Shown piece by piece: positions 32,829 through 45,384 of a stretch of 64,000 nt of DNA (positions are counted from its first letter, which is position 1; each line of letters begins with the position of its first letter). Under the pieces are notes generated by a model, which saw nothing but the letters and a program-made list of their open reading frames with translations, did no database searches and was not told the origin of the DNA. The position numbers and the translations under genes are program-made. This DNA is from Zingiber officinale (lineage: Eukaryota; Streptophyta; Magnoliopsida; Zingiberales; Zingiberaceae): the NCBI RefSeq assembly GCF_018446385.1, contig NC_055996.1, positions 49,088,365-49,152,364 of the forward strand. The letters run 5' to 3'.

Positions 32829-33192
32829 GAGCCAGGGAAGAGGTCCCTGCTGATGGCCCTCCAACGCTCAAGTTAGTCTCTGGCGAAGCAAGAAGAAACA
32901 GGAAGCGAGAACTATAGCGTAATAGTAGAAATCGTGTAAAGCATACCTCCGTCGATACCTGAACCCCCCTTTATATACGGCTCCTGTAGCGTTTGTGCAC
33001 TCTCCTTAAAGTGGGCACGTTATCCCAAGCTTTTCCTGAAGAGACATATCAGTAAAGTGTCCCTGACACAATACATTAATGGGCCGAGCATATCTCTGAA
33101 GTGATAGTGGAAGCTTCCGCCATACAATCCTTTGTCTGACAATGCCGCCTGTCAGTGGCACTAGCTCCAAAAAGGATGTCGAAGGATACCCC
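32829..33192 (+). repeat. Right copy of the CC flanking repeat, left part
   Basis: Matches 28968-29331 and stops at GGATACCCC, where the copia-A element A2 is inserted. It continues at 43149. Confidence 0.9.
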
Positions 33193-35622
33193 TGTTGGTT
33201 AATCCTAGGAAAACGAACTGGTTCCACTGTACAAAAATTTTTTGTACAAGTGTCGAACCTTTCCTAAAATAACCTATTGCGTTCTTTAGAAGTTAAATTA
33301 GGAATCGCAGACGAAACTTAACATCATTGATTCCAAATTTAACTTATCTGTTCTTAATGGTTTAGATTTGAATCGCAAGCGGAATTTAATACTATTGATT
33401 CAAATCCACCTATGTTATTAATTTCATTAAATATTAATTTCCAAAATTGGCTTCCAGGACTGCATGGTGAGGCACATGACCTTCTTGGATATGGGAGTAA
33501 CCACCACCGCCTAGACAAAGCCTTTTAAGGAAAGCTAATATTTAATTTCCTTAAATAACTCTAGGTTAACCAAAAGGAACAATCGAATCACAAATTCAAA
33601 AAAGAAGAAAACACAAACTCGAAAAATAAATTCGAAAAACTAGATCTAATTGTCTCTTGTATTTAGAATTCTTACAAAGAAAATAACTAGTATGATGCGG
33701 AAGAAAATTACTAGTTATACCTTCTTTTTGTAAGCTAATAACCTCGAGATCTTATGTCGTATTCCTCGCCTCGCCTTGGACGTCGTGTGGCTGACGATCC
33801 TCCAAGATGAACATTACCCAAAAGCTTCTTCCTCTTCTTCTAAAATCCGTCCACCACCACCACCAAGGAGAAGAGAGCAAAGGGAAAGGGAGAAAAGAGA
33901 GGGGTCGACCACTTGAGATCGCCAAGCAAAAGAATAAGAGTTGTGTCTCATGAAGCTCCCTCACCCATTCTTTTATATTAGTTGCCCAAGGCAAATAAGA
34001 GAAGAATTTTTACAAAAATTAAAATCTTCCTCTAGCTTTTCTTTTCCCTTTTAATTTTCCTTTTCTTTCCTCTTGATTGAATCAATCACCAAAAATAAAT
34101 TTGATGATTTTATTATTTTTAATATGGCCGACCACCTTGCTTGGCCACCAAGAAAGGGTGGTCGGCCCCTATAAGAGGAAGGAAATAAAATTTTTATAAA
34201 ATTTTACAAGAAGAAAAACTTTTATAAAATTTTACAAGCTCTCTTTCCTAAAGTAGGAGTTAAAAAAGGAAAGTTCTAAAAATTAAAACCATGTTTTAAA
34301 ATTTAAAACTTCTCTTATAAAATTTCCTTTTTTAACATGATGATAGAAAATTTTAATTTTAAAACTTATCTTCCTTTTTTTCTTAAACCATGAGGATGGT
34401 TAAAAAAGGAAAGTTTTATAACTTTTACAACTCTCTATTAAAACATGTGGCCAAAATCAAATAAGGAAAGTTTTTAAAATTAAAATCTCTCTTTTAAAAA
34501 TTATAGTTTTCTACAAAGAAAATATTTTAAAAATTCAAAAACAACCCTCCTTGTTTGAATATTGTGGCCGGCCAATTCATGCTTGGTCACCAAGCAAAGG
34601 GTTGGCCCCTATAGAAAAGGATGTGGCCGACCCTTGCTTGGTCACCAAGCATTGGACCGGCCCACTTCTTGGACACCAAGAAGAGCCTTACATTTAGATG
34701 GACTTGAGGCTATAATGAGGCTACGACAGGGACCTAGAGGAGAAATTGGTTTTGGCCTTCCGATGAGCTTGAGTATCCCGTGTTCGCCCCGAACACACAA
34801 CTCAAGTTCATCGATAATAACTCATTCCACTAGAGAGTTATTATCGCACTACCGCACCAATCCCAAATTACATTATGGGATCCTTCTTATCACGAGTGTG
34901 TTAGTCTCCCTATGTTTAAGATTACGAATGTCTACTAATTAAGTAAGTTACTGACAACTTACTTAATTAATATCTAGCTCCAAGAGTAGTACCACTCAAC
35001 TTCATTATCATGTCGGACTAAGTCCACCTGCAGGATTAACATGACAATCCTTATGAACTCCTCTTGGGGACAGTCTCAACCTAGATAACTAGGATACAGA
35101 TTCCTTCTATAATCAACAACACACACTATAAGTAGTATCATTTCCCAACTTATCGGGCATATTGATTTATCGAGCTAAACCTCACCCTTTGATAAGTCAA
35201 AGAAATAAATATTAAATATATGTGCTTGTTATTATATTAGGATTAAGAGCACAAATTTCCATAATAACTAAGGTCTAGTTATTTTACTAAGTCAGTACAA
35301 AAAGAACTTACCTAAATGGTCCTACTCAATACACTTAAAGTGTATCAGTGTGATTTATTAGTCAAGATAAACTAATATTTAATTACACTATGACTATTAT
35401 GATGGTTTGTTCCTTTCCATCTTAGTCGTGAGCAACTGTTTATAATTTATAGAGAACCGACAACATGATCTTTTGAGTGTGACACCACACTCCATGTTAT
35501 CTACTATATAAATTAATTGAACAATTACATTTTACTAATAAATGTAGATATTGATCAATGTGATTCTTTTATTTCAAAAATAAATGTTTACAAAAGCTAG
35601 GCTTTTAGTATACACTCCAACA
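33193..35622 (-). mobile_element. 3' LTR of copia-A A2
   Basis: On the plus strand it runs from TGTTGGTTAATCC to ACACTCCAACA (2430 bp). A TATA motif for the element strand lies near 33968-33980. Palindromes based on GGCCGACC and CTTGGTNACCAAG occur at 34130-34170 and 34565-34690. The middle (34190-34560) is AT-rich. Confidence 0.96.
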
Positions 35623-35633
35623 ATCTCCCACTT
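35623..35633 (-). other. Polypurine tract of copia-A A2
   Basis: AAGTGGGAGAT on the element strand, immediately before the 3' LTR; identical to copy A1. Confidence 0.93.
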
Positions 35634-37076
35634 ATACTAAAAGACTAAGCTGCCATATTTGTGCCATACATCTGATTCCCATCCCCTCCACATGCCGATC
35701 AAAAGCTTTCGCCGGAAGGGCCTTAGTGAAAGGATCTGCCAGGTTATCTGCTGATGCAATCTTGGTGACGACAACTTCTCCTCGCTTGACGATGTCTCGC
35801 ATCAGGTGGTACTTGTGCTCTATATGTTTACTTGCTTTATGGGCTCGTGGTTCCTTCGAGTTTGCAACTGCACTGCTATTATCACAATAAATTGTGATGA
35901 TTTTGGGGAAACCAGGAATCACATCTAAGTCCATTAGAAAGTTCCTGAGTCATACAACTTCTTTGGCTGCCTCAGAGGCTGTCACATACTCAGCTTCCAT
36001 GGTTGAGTCCGAGACGCATTTCTACTTAATACTCCTCCATGCAATGGCTCTACCTCCTAGAGTAAACACATAGTCTGACGTAGACTTACTATTGTCCCTA
36101 TCTGATTGGAAGTCTGAATCTGTGTAACCCACAGGGAGCAAATCGTCTGCTTGGTAGACTAGCATATAATCTCTAGTCCTTCTCAGGTACTTTAATATAT
36201 GCTTCACAGCAGTCCAATGTCCTTGTCCAGGGTTACTCTGATATCTGCTAACCATGTCCACGGCAAAACAGATATCAGGTCTCGTACGCAGCATTACATA
36301 CATAAGACTTCCTACAACCGAAGCATAAGGAACTACCTTCATGTCCTCTATCTCCTTTGATGTCTTCGAAGACATCTCTTTAGATAAGGCTACTCCATGC
36401 CTAAAAGGTAAGAAACCTTTCTTGGAGTTTTGCATGCTAAAACGAGATAGGATTGTATCTATATATAAAGTTTGGGATAGGCACAACATTCTTTTCTTGC
36501 GATCCCTTATAACTTTGATCCCAAGAATGTGTGCACATTCTCCTAAGTCCTTTATATCAAATTGTTTAGACAACCATACCCTTACATCTGATAATACCTT
36601 GACATTGTTGCCAATTAACAAAATATCATCTACGTATAGTACAAGAAATACCACCACATTTCCGTTACACTTCTTGTATACACAAGACTCATCCAGACAC
36701 TGAATAAATCCATATGATTGGATTACTTCATTAAACTGGATGTTCCAAGATCTTGAAGCTTGTTTCAATCCATAAATGGACCGATTGAGCTTGCACACAA
36801 GATGCTCTTTGCCCTTTTCAATGACCCTTCTGGTTGCTTCATATGGATGTTTTCTTCAAGACTTCTATTAAGGAAAGCTGTCTTGACATCCATTTATCAA
36901 ATCTCATAATCCATATGAACGGCAATGGATAAGAGTATCCGGATAGACTTAAGCATGACTACTGGTGAAAAAGTCTCCTCATAATCGATTCCCTCTTTCT
37001 GAGTATACCCTTTCGCAACAAGCCTTGCTTTGAAGGTTTCTACCCTCCCATCTATCCCTCTTTTCATTTTGTAGAT
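35632..37076 (-). pseudogene. RT and RNase H region of copia-A A2 pol
   Basis: After the TAG at 37077-37079 the frame continues through the RT N-terminus (RLVAKGYTQ, then a TGA-TAA pair at a Trp-Gln site near 36893). It shifts near 36824 and is then open from 36798 to 36022. That segment has KLNRSIYGLKQASRSW, the catalytic YVDDILL (about 36612-36632), LGIKVIRDR, and the RNase H blocks YTDSDFQSD and LGGRAIAW. TAG at 36022-36024 and TGA near 35935 (the same Trp site as in A1) break RNase H. The remainder (35934-35632) ends ADPFTKAL and a short tail. The region copies element RNA into DNA and degrades the RNA. Confidence 0.95.
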
Positions 37077-38837
37077 CTACTTACATCCAATGGCTTTTAC
37101 ACCATCAGGTGGTTCTACAAGCTCCCAGACCTTATTAGAATACATAGATTCTATTTCAGAATTCATTGTCTTTTGCCAAGATACTGCATCTATATCTTGG
37201 AGTGTTTCGTCATATGTTCGGGGATCAGGTTCATGTTTACCTGGGATCAAGTCCAAAGACTCTCCCAAAAACATGAATCTCTCAGGTTGCCTCGCAACCC
37301 TCCCACTACGACGAGGCACTTTCTCTGGTTGTGTATCATGTGTGACTCGTGTTGCAGTTTCTTGTGGTACTTCATCTTGTACTGTTGGTACAAAAGTAGA
37401 CGTGTCCTCTCTTATTTCTTTTAGAACTATTTCACTCATGGGCTTATGGTTCATTACATAATCTTCTTCTAAAAATCGAGCATTGGTGCTAACAATGATC
37501 TTCTGATTTTTAGGATTATAAAATAAACCACCTTTCGTTCCCTTAGGATATCCCACAAACAGATAAACTTCTGTACGTGATTCCAACTTATCAGTATCTC
37601 CTTTCAGCACATGTGCTGGACTACACCATATCCAAATATGATTCAGACTAGGCTTACGCCCATCCCATAATTCCATGGGAGTAGAAGGAACTGTTTTAGA
37701 AGATACCATATTCAGAATGTACACTGCTATTTCTAAAGTATATCCCCAAAATAAATTTGGTAATTCTAAATAACTCATCATCGATCTAACCATTTCCATA
37801 AGAGTCCTATTCCTTCGTTCTGCCACACCATTCTGTTCGGGTGTACCAGGTGCAGACAATTGGGATTGAATCCCGACTTCTGATAAGTAATTCCTAAACT
37901 CTCCAAAGAGGTATTCGCCACCACGGTCAGACCGTAGTGTCTTGATACTTTTACCAAGACGTTTCTCCACATCAGCCCTATATTCTTTGAACTTGTCAAA
38001 GCATTCAGACTTGCGGCACATCAAGTAAATATATCTGTATCTTGAATAATCGTCTATAAAGGAGACGAAGTATTCATAACCGCCTCTTGGCTGGATAGAC
38101 ATAGGACCATACAAATCAGAATGAACCAATTCTAACGCATCTTTAGCTCTATACCCCTTGGCCTTAAAAGGTCTCTTGGTCATTTTACCTTCCAAGCAGG
38201 ATTCACATGTTGGAAAGTTTTCCAACTCTAATGAACCCAAGAGTCTATCGGCTACAAGCCTTTGAATCCTACTTAAGTTAATATGACCAAGCCTTAGATG
38301 CTAAAGATATGTTTGGTTCATTTCCAAAGGTTCATTTCTCTTATTAGAGTTAGAAGATGTGTTATTAATTTCCATATTTTGCTTTGTAGGAGAAATTGGA
38401 TTTAAAGTGTATAAATTGCCAACCAATGTACTAGAATAGATAATCACCTTATTTCTCTTTATAACGACATTGTTACTAAAGGAAACAGAATATCCATCCA
38501 AATACAGTTTAGAAACTAAAATTAAATTCTTTCTAAAACTGGGTACATAAAGAGAATTTCATAAAATCAAATTTCTATTCCTATCAAATGATAAGTAGAC
38601 GTCTCCCACTGCAACAGCCGCCACCTTAGTAGCATTGCCCATGTAGATAGTTATCTCTCCATCAAATAGTCGCCAAGTTTCCTGGAACCCCTACAAAGAA
38701 TTACAGACATGATTAGTGGCTCCTGTATCTACACACCAGGTGCTGGTAGATAACACCGCTAAACAAGTTTCAACTATTAGAGTATGAGATATACCTTTAT
38801 TGTTCTGGTTCCTACGAGGACAGTTCGCTTTCCAATG
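37077..38837 (-). pseudogene. Protease and integrase region of copia-A A2 pol
   Basis: The protease active site DTGATNHV is intact (38706-38729). Stops follow at 38691 (TAG), near 38573 (TGA) and 38301 (TAG, at the Trp of LWHLRLGH). The GAG-pre-integrase HHCC finger (LRLGHIN ... CESCLEGK) lies near 38295-38175. The integrase core is open over 387 codons (38240-37077): HSDLYGP, SDRGGEYLFGEF, GTPEQNGVAERRNRTL, then LWDGRKPS, NARFLEED, RRSGRVARQPERF and AIGCK. All three acidic DDE positions appear kept. It inserts element DNA into the genome. Confidence 0.95.
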
Positions 38838-39602
38838 TCCAGACTGCTTGCAGATGAAGCACTTTCCCTTCGGCTTCTTCATTCCAGCTTTTTGTCCTGT
38901 ACCCTAAGGTTTATTCACCTTCTTTGCTGAAAAGACCTGTTTCTTCTTCTTCTTGCCTTTCGACTTAGAAGTAGAACCATTTTCAGCATAGTGAATCTGA
39001 GAACTTTGACGAAATATACCTTCTGCTGCCTGTAGTTTTGTCAGAAGTTCCGCCAAAGTATACTCTCTTTTGTTCATGTTATAGTTCAGGCGGAACTGCT
39101 CAAAACTTCCGGGTAGCGTTTGGAGAATTATATCGACCTGGGTTTCCCCATCGATTTCTCCTCCAAGAACTTGTATTTCGTTCAAATAAGCCATCATTTT
39201 GAAGATATGGTCCTTTACGGGTGTCCCCTCAGACATGGTGGCTGTCATTAGCTTTCTCATTGCCTCTTGCCTAGCAGTCCGACTCTGGTGCCCAAAGAGT
39301 TCTTTGAGATTGTTCATTATATCATAAGCTGTTGGTAAATCTTGATGCTGATGTTGTAATACATTTGACATTGATGTCAAAATGTAACACCGTGTCATCT
39401 CATCAGCTTTTACCCATTTCTTATGATACTCAATCTCCTCTGGGGTAGAGTCACCGTCAGGTGCATCAGGGCAAGCCTCAGTCAGTACAAATTTATAGCT
39501 TTCAACAGTAAGAACAATGTCTAGGTTTCTTTTCCAATCAATATAGTTGGGACCAATAAGTTTGTTTTCTTTCAATATAATGGCTAGTGGGTTGAAAGTC
39601 AT
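38820..39602 (-). pseudogene. gag of copia-A A2 (UBN2-type capsid with zinc knuckle)
   Basis: The nearest ATG is at 39602 (MTFNPLAIILKENKL); reading from 39614 would need a GTG start. Capsid blocks are GPNYIDWKRNLDIVL, MSNVLQHQHQDLPTAYDIMNNLKELFG, ARQEAMRKLM and ILQTLPGSFEQFRLNYNMN, followed by a Lys-rich linker. A TAG at 38904-38906 interrupts just before the CCHC knuckle CFICKQSGHWKANC (38820-38861). Apart from that stop, gag is open for 233 codons and runs into protease in the same frame, as in copia polyproteins. It packages element RNA. Confidence 0.95.
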
Positions 39603-39614
39603 CCTAAGAATCAC

Positions 39615-40702
39615 AAAAATAAACTTTGGTCAAGACTCTAAATTTAGAATAATATTGATTCCTCAAACAATACTATTTTAAATTAACCAACACCTCAAAT
39701 CACCGTGAATATTGCATGCCACGTCAGTGTGGACATATACAAATTCAACATTTGTAAGAGGAGGGTGTGACCCATTAATTTTATTATCTTGTCATCCTAA
39801 CTTTATGACAAATAAAATTAATAGTTGGTTTCACTTTGGTCACACAATACAATAACAATGACTCCGTTGGGGAGGATACTATTGAATGCGTCTAAGTGTA
39901 TACCATTACTTGATACTAAGTCCATTAAATAGGATTGTGCCCCTTCAGTTGGAGAAGATCACATGCTCCTAAATAATTTCCTATAACCATCCATTAAGGA
40001 AATTTGATCTAGTGATCCGCAACAAACTCATCCGTTGTGGAGGGAGGCACTCAGAGCCAACACGCAAGCTTGTTGCATCACTTACAAACCAGTAATGGAG
40101 ACCATGGGATTTATTAAAATCTCTCTCCCACTTAGTTATTTAAAAATGAGGATTTTAAACTATCCTAGCATATATCACATGCATACACACACATCACAGT
40201 AAATAAAAGCAATAAATATGGAAATTATTTTCCAACTATTATGGCATTTTTCTGTTACTATCCTCCATGTGCTCCAACCCTAGCTGTTGCCATCTTTAGC
40301 CACCACCATCGGGTCGAGTCGTCGCATCCATCTTGCTTCTTATTCCGCTGCGCCTCTGGTGCTCCAAAAGTACCACGCCTCGCAAGAATCCAATCCGCGA
40401 CAAAAATAGAATTTTACATATATCGATCATATATTCCACGATGGAATGTACATGTATTCTAGATCGAACAAAAAATAAAATTCTATAAATAATACAGCTC
40501 CTGCTGTATTTGATACATACAATCATGCACACAAAATAATGCCCTTGACATGTCCAAGGGTCCAATCACACACAATATCTAAATGTCATAATAGTTGGAG
40601 CCTGCAACCAAAGAGTTAGCACATCCTACTATTATCCTGCCTAAATTATGTATGACATGTGCATAACCTATTTGAATTCTAAACACACAGAGGCAAACTC
40701 TA
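39615..40702 (-). other. Untranslated leader of copia-A A2
   Basis: About 1.1 kb between the primer-binding site and gag with no credible frame. I found no counterpart of the copia-B hairpins here. Confidence 0.8.
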
Positions 40703-40714
40703 GCTCTGATACCA
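40703..40714 (-). other. Primer-binding site, initiator tRNA-Met type (A2)
   Basis: TGGTATCAGAGC on the element strand, two bases after the LTR end CCAACA. Confidence 0.95.
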
Positions 40715-40716
40715 AT

Positions 40717-43148
40717 TGTTGGTTAATTCTAGGAAAACGAACCGGTTCCACTGTACAAAATTTTTTTGAACAAGTGTCGAACCTTTCCTTAAATAACCTA
40801 TTGTGTTCTTTAGAAGTTAAATTAGGAATCGCAGACGGAACTTAACATCATTAATTCCAAATTTAACTTATCTATTCTTAATGGTTTAGATTTGAATCGC
40901 AAGGGGAACTTAACACTATTGATTCAAATCCACCTATGTTATTAATTCCATTAAATATTAATTTTCAAAATTAGCTTCCAAGACTGCATGGCGAGGCATA
41001 TGACCTTCTTGGATATGGGAGCAACCACCACCGCCTAGACAAAACCTTTTAAGGAAAGCTAATATTTAATTTCCTTAAATAACTCTAGGTTAACCAAAAG
41101 GAACAATCGAATCACAAATTCGAAAAAGAATAAAACACAAACACGAAAAATAAATTCGAAAAACTAGTTCTAATTGCCTCTTGTATTTAGAATTCTTGCA
41201 AAGAAAATAACTAATATAATGTGGAAGAAAATTACTAGTTATACCTTCTCTTTGTAAGCTAATGACCACCAGATCTTTTGCCGTATTCCTCGCCTCGCCT
41301 TGGACGTCGTGTGGGCGACGATCCTCCAAGATGAACACCACCCAAAAGCTTCTTCCTCTTCTTCTAAAATCCGGCCACCACCACCACCAAGGAGAAGAGA
41401 GCAAAGGGAAAGAGAGAAAAGAGAGGCGTCATCCACTTGAGATCTCCAAGCAAAAGAATAAGAGTTGTGTCTCATGAAGCCCCCTCACCCCTTCTTTTAT
41501 ATTAGTTGCCCAAGGCAAATAAGGGAAGAAATTTTATAAAAATTAAAATCTTCCTCTAGCTTTTCCTTTTCCCTTTTAATTTTCCTTTTCTTTCCTCTTG
41601 ATTGAATCAATCACCAAAAATAAATTTTATTATTTTATTATTTTTAATATGGCCGGCCACCTTACTTGGGCACCAAGCAAGGGTGGCCGGCCCCTATAAG
41701 AGGAAGGAAATAAAATTTTTATAAAATTTTACAAGAAGAAAAACTCTTATAAAATTTTACAAGCTCTCTTTCCTAAAGTAGGAGTTAAAAAAGGAAAGTT
41801 CTAAAAATTAAAACCATGTTTTAAAATTTAAAACTTCTATTATAAAATTTCCTTTTTTAACATGATGATAGAAAATTTTAATTTTAAAACTTATCTTCCT
41901 TTTTCTCTTAAACCATGAGGATAGTTAAAAAAGGAAAGTTTTAAAACTTTTAAAACTCTCTATTAAAACATGTGGCCAAAATCAAATAAGAAAAGATTTT
42001 AAAATTAAAATCTCTCTTTTAAAACTTATAGTTTTCTACAAAGAGAAGATTTTAAAAATTCAAAAACAACCCTCCTTGTTTGAATATTGTGGTCGGCCCC
42101 TTCAAGCTTGGTCACCAAGCAAAGGGTCGGCCCTTATAGAAAAGGATGTGGCCGGTCCTTGCTTGGTCACCAAGCATTGGACCAGCCCACTTCTTGGACA
42201 CCAAGAAGAGCCTCAAATTTGGATGGACTTGAGGCTATAATGAGGCTATGACAAGGACCTAGAGAAGAAATTGGTTTTGGCTTTCCGATGAGCTTGAGTA
42301 TCCCATGTTCGCCCCGAACACACAACTCAAGTTCATCGATAATAACTCATTCCACTATAGAATTATTATCGCACTACCGCACCAATCCCAAATTACATTA
42401 TGGGCTCTTTCTTATCATAAGTGTGTTAGTCTCCCTATGTTTAATATTACGAATGTCCACTAATTAAGTAAATTACTGACAACTCACTTAATTAATATCT
42501 AGCTCCAAGAATAGTACCACTCAACTTCATTGTCATGTCGGACTAAGTCCACCTGCAGGGTTTAACATGGCAATCCTTATGAGCTTCTCTTGGGTACATT
42601 CTCAACCTAGATAACTAGGACACAGATTCCTTCTATAATCAACAACACAAACTATAAGTAATGTTATTTCCCAACTTATCGGGCATATTGATTTATCGAG
42701 CTAAACCTCACCCTTTGATAAGTCAAAGAAATAAATATTAAATATATGTGCTTGTTATTATATTAGGATTAAGAGCACACACTTCCATAATAACTAAGGT
42801 CTAGTTCTTTTACTAAGTCAGTACGAAAAGAACTTACCTAAATGGTCCTACTCAATACACTTAAAGTATATCAGTGTAATTTATTAGTCAAGATAAACTA
42901 ATACTTAATTACACTACGACTATTCTGATGGTTTGTTCCTTTCCATCTTAGTTGTGAGCAACTGTTTATAATTTATAGAGAACCGACAACATGATCTTCT
43001 GAGTGTGACACCACACTCCATGTTATCTACTATATAAATTTATTGAACAATTACATTTAACAAATAAATGTAGATATTGACCAATGTGATTCTTTTATTT
43101 CAAAAATAAATGTTTATAAAAGATAGGCTTTTATTATACACTCCAACA
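40717..43148 (-). mobile_element. 5' LTR of copia-A A2
   Basis: 2432 bp from TGTTGGTTAATTC to ACACTCCAACA on the plus strand; aligns end to end with 33193-35622. Palindromes occur at 41650-41695 (GGCCGGCC arms) and 42090-42215. Confidence 0.96.
41495..41504 (-). promoter_or_regulatory. Putative TATA box of the copia-A 5' LTR
   Basis: TAATATAAAA on the element strand; the same motif stands at the same place in the 3' LTR (about 33970). Confidence 0.5.
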
Positions 43149-43617
43149 ATCCCACCGTTGTCTGTTGCTTGGCCTAGTGGAATGGCCGCTCGGCCAGGAT
43201 TCTAATACCCTTGCGTTTGTTGGCACACTGAGTGGGATAGCCGCTCGGCTGAAAGCCCCCTGTCCAAGTGTCGTCCTGTTTCTAGGCCGAGTGGCATGGT
43301 TGCTCGGCCAGAAGCCCACTGTCCACATGCTCTATTGCTTGGCTGAGCGGGATAGCCGCTCGGCGGGCAGGTCATTATCCGTGTGCTCGGCTGATATCGA
43401 GTCTGCTACTAGGCCGAGTGGAGGAGCTGCTCGGCTCAGCTTCTGTGCATCCCTTGAGCGTCAGTTTGACTACTCGGTGTCGGAGATGGTGGGTCGGTGC
43501 TTAACCCCCTATCGGAATATGCCTCGCTCGACCAGCCAAGGTCATCCATTCGTTGACCGTCTTGACTTTGACCTCCACCGTGGCAACAGGAAGGGGCCCC
43601 TCACCATCACTGCATCA
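43149..43617 (+). repeat. Right copy of the CC flanking repeat, right part
   Basis: After the target-site copy ATCCC, homology to 29332-29808 resumes (CCGTTGTCTGTTGCTTGG) and ends at CTGCATCA. It includes the GGCCGAGTGG...CCGCTCGGCC palindromes (43165-43430). Past 43617 it no longer matches the left copy. Confidence 0.9.
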
Positions 43618-44528
43618 GCAGCTATATAGTTCGAAGAGGACTTTTTATCATATTAGATTCTTTCTCATGCCATTGATGTTAGGGATCGTTGCATATATGT
43701 TCTTACAATGTTTTTTTGCGTTTGTATTTGTCCCTTTCAAATTTCAATTTGGCATAAAAATGATGATAGATTAACTAATCATGACATAAACTTAATAATA
43801 ATTACTTTCAAATATATATAGGTAAATTTTGTATTGATGGAAAGTATAAAATGTCATAGTTCTCACATTTTAATATTATCTTTAATAATTATTTTTATTT
43901 GAAAAGTTCCAATCATTCAATAATTAATTCTTGAATACAATATATCACTTGTATCTTAAAGTAGTATTAGTCATTATCAGCAATACGTTAAACTAATTAT
44001 ATTCACAACCTTTGAGCATTGGTATTAATGTTTATAATGATATTATAATTTATTGATTCTAGTGACAGCCATGCAGTTTCAAATCATTAACATTTAAATA
44101 TCTAAGAGGCACTTGATATAAAAACAATTTACTACCATTTATTTCCTTCAAATCATTAACATTTAAATATCTAAGAGGCACTTGATATAAAAACAATTTA
44201 CTACCATTTATTTCCTTCAAGAGACTTTGTGTTTTTTCTTTGTGATCATCACCCTATATTGATTATATGTGAAGTTTTTGTGCTACGGAAACACATTCCT
44301 ACTTATTGTGTCAATATAATTTCTAATAATTTCAATTTTCTATTAGAAATTTTGATAAAAAGTTGTTAGAGGTGCAAGAGAAAGACATAATTTTGAAGTG
44401 TTGATAAAGAGACAGAGATCATCAGCTATTATAATCCAAAAGTGTGTGAGAAAATGGTATGCTAGGAAGATCTTTAATGAGCATCTAAGGGATGTTATAC
44501 TACTGTAGTCTGGTAACAAACTTCTATT
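43618..44528. other. Unassigned AT-rich DNA
   Basis: No gene, LTR end or match to other parts of the window. It contains the 69-bp duplication at 44081-44218. It could be original host intergenic DNA. Confidence 0.5.
44081..44218. repeat. Perfect 69-bp tandem duplication
   Basis: AAATCATTAACATTTAAATA starts at 44081 and again at 44150, and the whole 69-bp unit repeats without a difference, so the duplication is recent. Confidence 0.95.
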
Positions 44529-44771
44529 TATTAGTATTAGCCCTAGTACCAATTATGAGATGATTGTAAAGAGCTTCTTTTGTATCATATTTCATTACTA
44601 ATAATAGCAAAGTTGGTTATTATATTTACTTCAATTCAGTATCGAATAAATAAGTATAATAATGTCCTAGAGTAGGAGATTCTAATCTACAACATATCAA
44701 TTGGTTGAATTGATAGTGAGATATTGTAGATATACATAGAACACTACTCTTAACTATTCCTAGTCAAGTAT
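44529..44771 (+). mobile_element. copia-B B2 5' LTR, left part
   Basis: Aligns with 10496-10735 (AGCCCTAG, TAAGTATAATA, CACTACTCTTAA, CCTAGTCAAGTAT). It ends with the target-site copy AGTAT (44767-44771). Confidence 0.85.
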
Positions 44772-45384
44772 TGTAAACCCCTCTAGTTTTAAAATAATAG
44801 AAAATGAAAATAATCTATAAAATAATTTATTTAGTTTATAAGTATATGAACCTAATGCAGAATCAGTCAAACTCGAACTAATGCGATAACCATAAAGAAG
44901 CAAAAGAAAACATGTCTTTTTATTTTAACCTCCCTCAACACTCCAAAAGAAAATCATACGGAAAATGTAGGGGTCACTGGGTCAAGTGCCTTGCTTCAAT
45001 ACAGTCCACTCAAGAATCCTGCCCCTCCGTCTCTAGCTCATGCTCTCCTGCACCAAACAACCACAGTGAATCTTAAGACTCAACAAGTACAAAATTCATA
45101 AATAACAAGTACCACATATACAAACCCATACAATTTAAACTAAGTGAACTCAAGTAAATGTTTATGAATCGAAAAAAATGAATGAACTTTCTCAACTAAA
45201 TTTCTTAAGAACTCATCTTTCAGTTTTTTTTTTCTTACCACTCAACCTCATGTCGCTTGATCAAGCTCTGTCAAACCATGGTACCAGCCTGATATAGCAT
45301 CCCAGTACTTTTCTGAAATCCATACCTGTCAAGTGCAGGGCACCCCGGTGCTTGTCCGAAGTCTACTACGAGTCAATTTGATAT

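Larger units (their letters stand above)
30562..32876 (+). pseudogene. CC-family ORF, copy 3 (gypsy-transposon-like N-terminus plus coiled coil, two introns)
   Basis: Most complete copy. The ATG at 30562 (MASSSQPSAS) opens exon 1 to 31242. It has a TAG at 30604 and a frame change at the 8-T run 30991-30998. The conserved N-terminal block (CLFRDHFTVGL, RFPIHPF, FRLLCGVIVLF, IPLTSRVFHYFYYPK) resembles the putative gypsy-type transposon family Transposase_28. Intron 1 is 31243-31301 (59 bp, with a CTAAC branch-like site). Exon 2 (31302-32058) is Pro/Ser-rich with stops. Intron 2 is 32059-32126 (68 bp, phase 0). Exon 3 (32127-32876) opens YWVESLTM and encodes about 230 residues of coiled coil, broken once by TAG at 32313, ending LMALQRSS. 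The last ~16 codons lie in the flanking repeat. Function unknown; a gag-like structural role is possible. Confidence 0.75.
33193..43148 (-). mobile_element. Complete Ty1/copia element, copia-A copy A2 (9956 bp)
   Basis: Minus-strand element with both LTRs (right = 5', 40717-43148; left = 3', 33193-35622), primer-binding site, long leader, gag, protease, integrase, RT, RNase H and polypurine tract in canonical copia order. The flanking 5-mers are ACCCC (33188-33192) and ATCCC (43149-43153), a target duplication with one change. The paralogous repeat at 29316-29345 shows the uninterrupted site (GGATACCCCGCCGTTG). The LTRs look about 95% identical by eye. One frameshift and about nine stops disable it. 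Confidence 0.97.

Noticed and set aside
32319..32876. Ordinary host gene for a coiled-coil protein
   Set aside because: The frame is the last exon of a repeated family, broken by a stop upstream and extending into a direct repeat. It was annotated with the CC family instead.
43618..44528. Host gene or promoter in the only stretch without an identified element
   Set aside because: The longest frames are under 75 codons with no domain or codon bias, and there are no splice-linked exons.
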